Assembly: GCA_009930445.1 (NCBI GenBank)
Contig: RZYD01000021.1
Location: 1 to 19,334 of the forward strand
DNA length: 19,334 nucleotides
DNA from: Bacteroidia bacterium
GTDB lineage: Bacteria; Bacteroidota; Bacteroidia; Bacteroidales; BM520
Reading direction: 5' to 3'
Shown here: piece after piece, positions 13,766 through 19,334 of the stretch
How positions within the stretch are numbered: position 1 is the stretch's first letter
Layout of the letters: every line of letters starts with the position of its first letter
The notes under the pieces: model-generated
Databases searched by the model: none
What the model was told of the DNA's origin: nothing
What the model saw: the letters and a program-made list of their open reading frames with translations, nothing else
Made by a program: the position numbers and the translations under genes

Positions 13766-15931
13766 ATGGTTCTTAGTAAACGAGGAAAAGAGTGGATAAA
13801 GACCTTATTAGCAGAAAACCCCAATCTAAAATCGATCCTTTCGGGTACTAAACATTTTGAAATATTTATTGAACAATTACAAAACCTCGCCAAAGAAATC
13901 CTTCAACAAAACCCGGATGCATTCCGCTATTACAAACACGAAATCAGCACCCATCTGGGATATAAAAAAATAACCTTCCGTGACTACGCCGCCATTCGTA
14001 TCCTTGATTACATCGATCACTCCGGAAGGTCGTTTGAAGATTTAAATCAACGCGGAAAAACCGAAGTCTCTGAGCCGTTCCGAATTTTATGGGACACGTT
14101 TCATGGCAACAGAACTGATATTTACGATGATTTTTTTGAAGATATGGTACAGCTCTTCCGTCAGTTGAATGGGAAACTCACACGCACAATCCCTTCAAAA
14201 GAAAAAGTGATGGAATGGATGGATCGTCATCCCTCAGGAATTGATCCTGAAATCATTGCCGTGCGAAAAAAAAATAAAGATAGAATCATCCGAATTATTA
14301 TCGAAAAGATGGACAAAGGGGAAATCAACGATAAAAAATATTTTTTTACCGGGGAGAAAACCTTTCAGCAGAAAAAACACTTGGTTGAAAAATGGTGGAA
14401 TGACAGCACTTTTCACCTGCGCTTTGCCGTTCGCAGCCCTGAACACCTGAATGAAATGCTTGGCGGGATACTTAGCGACGCATTATTACAACGCCTGAAT
14501 AAAGCCAAAGAAAAAGGAATTCCATTCTTCGTGAATCCTTACTATCTGCATCTTCTGAATGTTGACACACCGGAGACCATAAAAAACAGTGATTTGGCCA
14601 TTCGGGCGTATGTATTTTACAGTGAAGAGCTTATTGATGAATTTGGCCATATTGTGGCCTGGGAAAAAGAAGACATTGTCGAACCCGGAAAGCCCAATGT
14701 AGCCGGGTGGATTCTTCCCGGACAGCACACCATTCACCGGAGGTATCCAGAAGTTGCAATATTAATCCCAGAAACCATGGGCAGAGCCTGCGGGGGCCTC
14801 TGTAGCAGCTGTCAACGGATGTATGACTTTCAACGCGGCCACCTGAACTTTAACCTCGAAAAATTAAAACCCGGTGAAACCTGGCTCGATAAACTCAGAA
14901 ACCGGCTCTCCTACTTTGAAAATGACGCACAACTACGGGATATCCTTATCACCGGAGGTGATGCACTGATGAGCTCCAATCGTTCGCTGCAACAAATTCT
15001 TAATGAGGTATATGAAATGGCGATTCGAAAAAAGGAAGCGAACAAAAAAAGGCCAAATGGGAAAAAATATGCCGAAATGCTTCGCGTCCGATTGGGCACA
15101 CGGCTTCCAGTGTACCTCCCGCAACGAATTACACCTGAATTAGTAGAAATCCTTCGTGATTTCAAACAAAAAGGAACAAAAATCGGGATCCGGAAATTCG
15201 TTATTCAGAATCATTTTGAAACCGCTATGGAAATCACTCCCGAATCCGTAAAAGCGATAAAAATGCTAACAGAAGCCGGCTGGATGGTGATCAACCAACT
15301 GGTCTTCCTGGCTCAGGCCTCGCGCCGGGGGCATACTGCGAAATTAAGGAAGGTACTGAACGATGCCGGGGTACTGACATACTACACATTCACCGTAAAA
15401 GGATACAAGGAAAACTACTGGAACTTTGCAACCAGCGCCCGTTCGCTGCAGGAAAAAGTAGAAGAAAAATATATCGGTTTTGTGGAAGAAACCTATTACG
15501 ACGATCTGAAATCTATGCCGGACAACGCAGAAAACCTGCCACATCATATCCAAAAATTGCGACAAAAAGCCAATATTCCCTTCCTGGCTACCGATAGAAA
15601 CCTGCTCAATATGCCCGGAGTAGGAAAAAGCTCTACCTTTAGGGTTATCGGAATTACACGGCATGGAAGAAGAATACTGGAATTTGAACACGACCATAGC
15701 CGGCGTCACAGTCCCATCGTAAAAGAGATGGATAAAGTGTATATCGTGGAATCGAAAACTATGGCGCAATATATTAAACAAATGAAAAATTTCGGAGAGG
15801 ATCCGGAAGAATACACCACAGTTTGGGGTTATTCATTGGGTGAAACAGAAAAAGTAATGCCTATTTATGAATATCCTGCCTATGACTACAAAGTTACAGA
15901 TGAATATACCAACCTCGTCATCAGTGAATAA
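13766..15931 (+). CDS. KamA-family radical SAM aminomutase, long form; lysine- or glutamate 2,3-aminomutase-like
   Basis: 721-residue cytosolic enzyme expected to move an amino group from C2 to C3 of an amino acid using a 4Fe-4S cluster, S-adenosylmethionine and pyridoxal phosphate. Cluster cysteines are C342-x3-C346-x2-C349. The LAM-like ITGGDALMS and TRLPVYLPQRITPEL segments follow. R351 matches the carboxylate-binding Arg134 of clostridial lysine 2,3-aminomutase and K621 in PGVGK matches its PLP lysine (Lys337). The two aspartates that hold the lysine side chain there (Asp293, Asp330) align with K545 (YYTFTVK) and N615 (NMP), the pair described for glutamate 2,3-aminomutase. About 250 extra N-terminal residues and an insert of about 33 between K545 and N615 make it much longer than the classic 416-residue enzyme. 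No lysine-fermentation genes flank it. The family is firm; the substrate is not. Confidence 0.85.
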   Translation: MVLSKRGKEWIKTLLAENPNLKSILSGTKHFEIFIEQLQNLAKEILQQNPDAFRYYKHEISTHLGYKKITFRDYAAIRILDYIDHSGRSFEDLNQRGKTEVSEPFRILWDTFHGNRTDIYDDFFEDMVQLFRQLNGKLTRTIPSKEKVMEWMDRHPSGIDPEIIAVRKKNKDRIIRIIIEKMDKGEINDKKYFFTGEKTFQQKKHLVEKWWNDSTFHLRFAVRSPEHLNEMLGGILSDALLQRLNKAKEKGIPFFVNPYYLHLLNVDTPETIKNSDLAIRAYVFYSEELIDEFGHIVAWEKEDIVEPGKPNVAGWILPGQHTIHRRYPEVAILIPETMGRACGGLCSSCQRMYDFQRGHLNFNLEKLKPGETWLDKLRNRLSYFENDAQLRDILITGGDALMSSNRSLQQILNEVYEMAIRKKEANKKRPNGKKYAEMLRVRLGTRLPVYLPQRITPELVEILRDFKQKGTKIGIRKFVIQNHFETAMEITPESVKAIKMLTEAGWMVINQLVFLAQASRRGHTAKLRKVLNDAGVLTYYTFTVKGYKENYWNFATSARSLQEKVEEKYIGFVEETYYDDLKSMPDNAENLPHHIQKLRQKANIPFLATDRNLLNMPGVGKSSTFRVIGITRHGRRILEFEHDHSRRHSPIVKEMDKVYIVESKTMAQYIKQMKNFGEDPEEYTTVWGYSLGETEKVMPIYEYPAYDYKVTDEYTNLVISE

Positions 15932-15967
15932 TCACTTCATTGTTGAGGTATCCTGGTTTATCAGGCC

Positions 15968-16540
15968 TTAATCGGCAAAATAAATCTTGCCATGCGACAT
16001 TTTCGTCACTTTTGCCAGAGAGAAAACATCGATTCCGGCATTACGCACCAGATCGCCTCCATCCTGAAAAGCCTTTTCAATAACAATTCCCGCGCCTGCC
16101 AACGCAGCACCTGACTGATGCACAATCTTAGCGAGGCCCAGTAATGCCTGCCCATTGGCCAAAAAATCGTCAATCACCAATACCTTATCGGAATGGGAGA
16201 TGTATTCGGAAGAGACAAAAATGGTAAACTGCTTTCGTTGGGTATACGAATAGACTTCTGCAGAAAATTTATCGTCCAGATGGGTCAGAGACGGAGCCTT
16301 ACGGGCAAAAACAACCGGAACCATAAAATGACGGGCGGTGAGCGTGGCTACAGCAATTCCTGACGACTCTATTGTTAGAATTTTAGTAACCCCTGCACTA
16401 TGAAAACGGGCATAAAACTGTTCACCGATACGGTCGAGCAGCCCAATATCGAGTTGATGATTCAAAAAACCATCGACCTTGAGTACATCCTTATGGATCA
16501 CGTGACCATCGCGAAGGATTCGTTGTTTTAGTTCTTCCAT
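15968..16540 (-). CDS. xpt: Xanthine phosphoribosyltransferase
   Basis: 190-residue purine-salvage enzyme that joins xanthine to PRPP to make XMP. The PRPP-binding signature VLVIDDFLANGQA is at residues 120-132, and TIESSGIAVATLTA (56-69) is the other phosphate-side loop. The N-terminal MEELKQRILRDGHVI and the near-C-terminal IVIEKAFQDGG are characteristic of Xpt rather than of adenine or hypoxanthine enzymes. Length fits (Bacillus subtilis Xpt has 194). The start at 16540 is 17 bases beyond a -7 element, so there is no room for a purine riboswitch. It converges on the aminomutase gene with a 36-base gap and diverges from mscS. Confidence 0.93.
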   Translation of the reverse strand: MEELKQRILRDGHVIHKDVLKVDGFLNHQLDIGLLDRIGEQFYARFHSAGVTKILTIESSGIAVATLTARHFMVPVVFARKAPSLTHLDDKFSAEVYSYTQRKQFTIFVSSEYISHSDKVLVIDDFLANGQALLGLAKIVHQSGAALAGAGIVIEKAFQDGGDLVRNAGIDVFSLAKVTKMSHGKIYFAD

Positions 16541-16557
16541 GTCAGATAAGTTTAATC

Positions 16558-16565
16558 CAAAAGTA
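16558..16565 (-). promoter_or_regulatory. -7 promoter element of xpt
   Basis: The minus strand reads TACTTTTG (16565-16558), 17 bases before the ATG, so the leader is about 10 bases. The -33 position is a T-run without the G. Confidence 0.6.
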
Positions 16566-16638
16566 GCTAAAAAATTTTTCCATTAAAAAAATGCCTTCAG
16601 GTTATTGTTTACGCAGAAGTGTGGGTTTGGGTTACCCA

Positions 16639-16671
16639 TTTGCAAAAGAAGCTGCATTTTATGTATTTTTG
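16639..16671 (+). promoter_or_regulatory. Promoter of the mscS-type gene
   Basis: TTTG (16639-16642), a 21-base spacer and TATTTTTG (16664-16671). Its position rules out the TTG codon at 16605 as the start and supports the ATG at 16692, 20 bases downstream of the -7 element. Confidence 0.65.
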
Positions 16672-16691
16672 TTTCAGTAAAAACGACTAAA

Positions 16692-18008
16692 ATGGTTTTC
16701 CCTGAAACTTTTACGCTATCCTTCAGCTCGATTCTCCGGATGATTTTGCTGACCACCGCCTTCATCTTTCTGATGTACGGGTTGCAAAAACTCAAGAAAA
16801 ACGTTTTTGTTATTAAAATTTTCAGCCCTCACGGAGCCAACTATTTACTACGAACCCTGCAGTTCTTTGCTATGTTGTGGTTTTTGGCATTTATCTCCTC
16901 GTTTTTAGGCATTCAACTCTTCGAATTCCTTCGAACACCCATAATTGACACCACAAATTTCCGGTTAACGCCTTATACCTTCATTATTCTATTCAGCGAA
17001 TTTCTCCTTGTTTTTATCCTGCGGCATACCATCCATTATTTTATCCACCGCTGGCAACATAAACGTCAGCTTCCCAAACCCCGCCTCCGGACACTTTTTA
17101 TTGTGCTTGAAATCGTAATCTGGGGTGCCGCCTTGTTGGTTGCCTTGAGTGTAATGGATATCCCGATACGAACATTCCTGGCCTTTCCACTGATCATCAC
17201 GAAAGAAAATACGGCCTTCACCGTTGGCAATGCCATTAGTATTATTCTGATACTCACCCTAACCAATTGGGTTTTAGCAGTTATTCAGGAGATTTTTCTA
17301 AATATCAGCACCCAGGATCCGGAAGCACGGCCACGAAAAAAAACCATGTTTAAAATCTTCCAGTATTTCGTTTGGGTAATCATCATCATTCTTTCACTGG
17401 ATACGATCGGGGTAAAAATTTCGGTATTAATTGCTTCTTCCGCGGCACTGTTTGTAGGCATCGGGCTTGGATTACAGGAGATTTTTAAAGATTTGATTTC
17501 CGGAATTTTTCTTCATTTTGAAAAAACACTCCTGCCGGGTGATGTGATTGAAAGTAAGGGCATGATTGGCGAGGTTAAGGAATTAGGCATCCGTACCACA
17601 AAAATCCTGACCCGCGATAATATTTTCGTTATGGTACCCAACCACTATTTCATCACAGAGCCGGTAATCAACTGGAGTCATCACGCACAAAGTACCCGGT
17701 TTTCTGTAGAAGTCGGAGTGGCATACGGCTCGGATGTTTCCAGGGTAAAAACAATCCTGCAAGAATGTGCCAATAACCACGAACACATTGCAACAGAACC
17801 ACTCCCTTTTGTTCGCTTTAACAATTTCGGCAATTCCTCGCTCGATTTTCAACTTTTCTTCTGGACGGAAAGAACCTTTATTGTGGAAAATATTAAAAGT
17901 GATATACGATTTAAAGTATACAAAGCTTTTGCTGAAGCGAACATACAAATCCCTTTTCCTCAACAAGATGTATATATCAAGGAATACAAAAAACAACCCG
18001 AAGAATAG
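16692..18008 (+). CDS. MscS-family small-conductance mechanosensitive channel
   Basis: 438-residue inner-membrane channel that opens under membrane tension to release solutes after osmotic downshock. Hydrophobic segments lie at about 12-30, 57-78, 94-112, 136-156, 178-198 and 221-238. The pore helix is at about 243-275 (SVLIASSAALFVGIGLGLQE and IFKDLISGI), with the small-residue packing typical of MscS TM3. The beta domain then begins at LLPGDVIES and includes the family's VPNHYFITEPVINWS. The cytoplasmic vestibule domain ends near residue 425. The channel has more helices than E. coli MscS (three) and belongs to the mid-sized members. The start is the ATG at 16692, since a longer frame would begin upstream of its own promoter. 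It ends 14 bases from the convergent GAPDH stop. Confidence 0.92.
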   Translation: MVFPETFTLSFSSILRMILLTTAFIFLMYGLQKLKKNVFVIKIFSPHGANYLLRTLQFFAMLWFLAFISSFLGIQLFEFLRTPIIDTTNFRLTPYTFIILFSEFLLVFILRHTIHYFIHRWQHKRQLPKPRLRTLFIVLEIVIWGAALLVALSVMDIPIRTFLAFPLIITKENTAFTVGNAISIILILTLTNWVLAVIQEIFLNISTQDPEARPRKKTMFKIFQYFVWVIIIILSLDTIGVKISVLIASSAALFVGIGLGLQEIFKDLISGIFLHFEKTLLPGDVIESKGMIGEVKELGIRTTKILTRDNIFVMVPNHYFITEPVINWSHHAQSTRFSVEVGVAYGSDVSRVKTILQECANNHEHIATEPLPFVRFNNFGNSSLDFQLFFWTERTFIVENIKSDIRFKVYKAFAEANIQIPFPQQDVYIKEYKKQPEE

Positions 18009-18022
18009 AAAATATTCCCGGG

Positions 18023-19273
18023 TTACATATTTTTTGCGATATAAACCGTAAGCTCGCCAAGCATGTGGGTATAGCTGCCCAATTCATTGTCGTACCAGCC
18101 AAATATTTTCACATGACTTACCGGGAGGCGCAAATCCTGGTCGTGGCTGATGCCATAGGACTGAAGGGTATCGGCCTTGATGTCAAAGAACCCTGTACGG
18201 CAGTGAGTTTCAACTCCTTCAATTACGGTAGCAGCACGCATGCCGATCATATCGGCTGAAACATTTTGACGTTCAGAATATTCCAACATTCCTTTTTGAG
18301 GTCCTTTTGCTGCTTGTTGATAAATTGCATTAATAAACTCGCGGCTGATTTCTGGTTCGCCCTGATCATTGAGCGGGCTGTGCACAGTAATATTGAGGCT
18401 GATTAAAGAGGCGGTATTGGTAGGAATCCGAACAGAATCGGCCATAAAACCAACACGCTGGATTTCAGGAAGCACTTTTTCCAGCGCCTTGGCGGCACCT
18501 GTGCTGGTAAGGATAATATTATTAAAGATAGAACGGTTTTTTCGTAAATCGCCTGCACCGGCTTTGGGAACCGAATCGAGGATACTTTGCGTGTTGGTGC
18601 TGGCATGAATAGTCGACATGGAGGCCGTCATAATGTTGGCTGTCGACGGGTTCTCAAGCAACGGCTTCATCATATGGGCCAATCCGGTGGTAGTACAGCT
18701 AGCGGCCGAAATGACATGGTGCTTCGCCGGATCAAAATCGAGGTGATTAATACCATACACGAACATGGCGGTATCAGAAGGCATTACAGCACCCTGGTCT
18801 TTTACCTTGAAGGGAGCACTGAGAATAACCTTTTCAGCGCCGGATTCGAGATGCCCGCGCAGGCTTCCCTTCGGTGAATCGGGTTCCGCCAGCGGGTCGC
18901 TAAAAACCCCAGTGCAGTCGACAACCAATCGCACCTGATTCGCCTCCCAGGGAATTTTTGCGGGATTACGTTCCGTCATTAAAATTTTTACCAGACACCC
19001 TTCGATCCGCAAGATTCCGTTTTCCGGATCCACAATCTGCGAACCTTTCCCCTTTGTTCCATAGCCATATAAAAATTTCTCCAGCGAGCCATAAGTAGAG
19101 TCCTGCTCCAATACCTGCACAAGCGCCTCCAGGTTTTTACCCACCTGACGGCCTACGTTGATTACATAAGCATCAAAATAGCCTTTTGCCAGATGATTCC
19201 ACAATGTAAGTTTCCCAATTCGCCCCAGGCCATTGATACCCAGCACGTTTTTACCTTTTAAGTAGTCAGTCAT
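18023..19273 (-). CDS. Glyceraldehyde-3-phosphate dehydrogenase, long and divergent form
   Basis: 416 residues against the usual 330-340. The Rossmann motif GINGLGRIG (12-20), the nucleophile C193 (SCTT), the general base H223 (TIHASTN), the phosphate-binding R282 (VRIPT), TSTGAAKALEKVLPE (256-270) and the C-terminal WYDNELGSY are all present, so the phosphorylating GAPDH reaction is plausible. Differences: the Asp that follows the second strand and selects NAD is missing, with I-N39-V40-G41-R42 in its place, which points to NADP; the Asn of SCTTN is Thr196; and there are inserts after the first Rossmann half (about 45-80) and around 125-140. Such enzymes often sit beside a classical GapA and may serve gluconeogenesis or biosynthesis; this is inference. 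The start is the ATG at 19273; a TTG further upstream (19324) is the -33 element of its promoter. Confidence 0.85.
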   Translation of the reverse strand: MTDYLKGKNVLGINGLGRIGKLTLWNHLAKGYFDAYVINVGRQVGKNLEALVQVLEQDSTYGSLEKFLYGYGTKGKGSQIVDPENGILRIEGCLVKILMTERNPAKIPWEANQVRLVVDCTGVFSDPLAEPDSPKGSLRGHLESGAEKVILSAPFKVKDQGAVMPSDTAMFVYGINHLDFDPAKHHVISAASCTTTGLAHMMKPLLENPSTANIMTASMSTIHASTNTQSILDSVPKAGAGDLRKNRSIFNNIILTSTGAAKALEKVLPEIQRVGFMADSVRIPTNTASLISLNITVHSPLNDQGEPEISREFINAIYQQAAKGPQKGMLEYSERQNVSADMIGMRAATVIEGVETHCRTGFFDIKADTLQSYGISHDQDLRLPVSHVKIFGWYDNELGSYTHMLGELTVYIAKNM

Positions 19274-19294
19274 TACAAAAAATTTAATATTGAT

Positions 19295-19324
19295 TAAACG
19301 TATCGCTAAAACTTTGATTCTCAA
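19295..19324 (-). promoter_or_regulatory. Promoter of the GAPDH-like gene
   Basis: On the minus strand TTG (19324-19322), a 19-base spacer and TACGTTTA (19302-19295) match the Bacteroidota promoter with one change in the last -7 base. The ATG at 19273 lies 21 bases beyond the -7 element. Confidence 0.55.
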
Positions 19325-19334
19325 CTAACATATA

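Noticed and set aside
15608..15634. PGVGKS in the aminomutase as a Walker A nucleotide-binding loop
   Set aside because: The first glycine of GxxxxGKS is missing, and the position matches the PLP-lysine segment (PGGGGK) of lysine 2,3-aminomutase.
15344..15781. Open frame of 145 codons on the minus strand inside the aminomutase gene
   Set aside because: Same reasoning: antisense to conserved coding sequence, composition unlike a real protein, no promoter.
15952..15965. CCTG/CAGG hairpin between the aminomutase and xpt genes as a terminator
   Set aside because: The stem is only four base pairs with no U-tract on either strand.
16541..16691. Possible purine riboswitch upstream of xpt
   Set aside because: The predicted leader is only about 10 bases, and no conserved purine-aptamer core is visible; the divergent gap is taken up by two promoters.
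18009..18035. Bidirectional terminator around CCCGGG between mscS and GAPDH
   Set aside because: The CCCGGG palindrome has no loop and the flanking AATAT/ATATT arms are short and offset; the evidence is too weak to list it as a feature.
1..19334. Mobile element, CRISPR array, tRNA or rRNA genes
   Set aside because: No transposase or integrase frame, no spaced repeats and no cloverleaf or rRNA-like sequence was seen on either strand.

Overview
The window is ordinary-density chromosomal DNA from a member of the Bacteroidota, most likely a Bacteroidales or Marinilabiliales-type organism. The support is direct: a compact 287-residue primary sigma factor without region 1.1, of the kind found in this phylum; promoters of the form TTG-N19..22-TAnnTTTG in front of most genes; almost no Shine-Dalgarno sequences; an A/T-rich base composition; and family members (a compact M23 peptidase, a long KamA-type radical SAM protein) that look typical of the group. 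No rRNA, tRNA, CRISPR array, transposase or phage gene is visible.

Layout. Positions 1-44 hold the first codons of a secreted protein on the minus strand. hldD (268-1233, +) makes the heptose precursor of lipopolysaccharide. It meets head-on an M23 peptidase-merR operon (minus, 2557-1230), which diverges from alaS (2671-5283, +) through two face-to-face promoters. Behind alaS come a MerR-type regulator with a cobalamin-binding domain (5340-6233) and, after a 368-base gap, an ECF sigma factor (6602-7108). The sigma promoter lies on a perfect 10-base inverted repeat, which makes a regulator-sigma pair of the CarH/LitR kind plausible. An EamA transporter and a lipoprotein esterase follow on the minus strand.

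From 9983 the window is informational: rpsO, a strong terminator, pnp (PNPase) and rpoD, all on the plus strand. Next is a 721-residue KamA-family radical SAM aminomutase with a consensus promoter. It converges on xpt (minus), which diverges from a MscS-type mechanosensitive channel; that channel converges on a divergent GAPDH-like gene (minus, 19273-18023).

Points worth a second look: (1) in the aminomutase the two aspartates that hold the lysine side chain in lysine 2,3-aminomutase appear as Lys and Asn, the pair reported for glutamate 2,3-aminomutase; (2) the B12-MerR/ECF-sigma pair has no carotenoid or photolyase genes beside it and carries a duplicated operator-like element; (3) the GAPDH is about 80 residues longer than usual, lacks the NAD-selecting aspartate and has a changed active-site loop; (4) two convergent gene pairs share the palindrome TTAA as overlapping stop codons; (5) the EamA gene appears to be transcribed almost without a leader. 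Functions are read from motifs by eye; no database search was possible.
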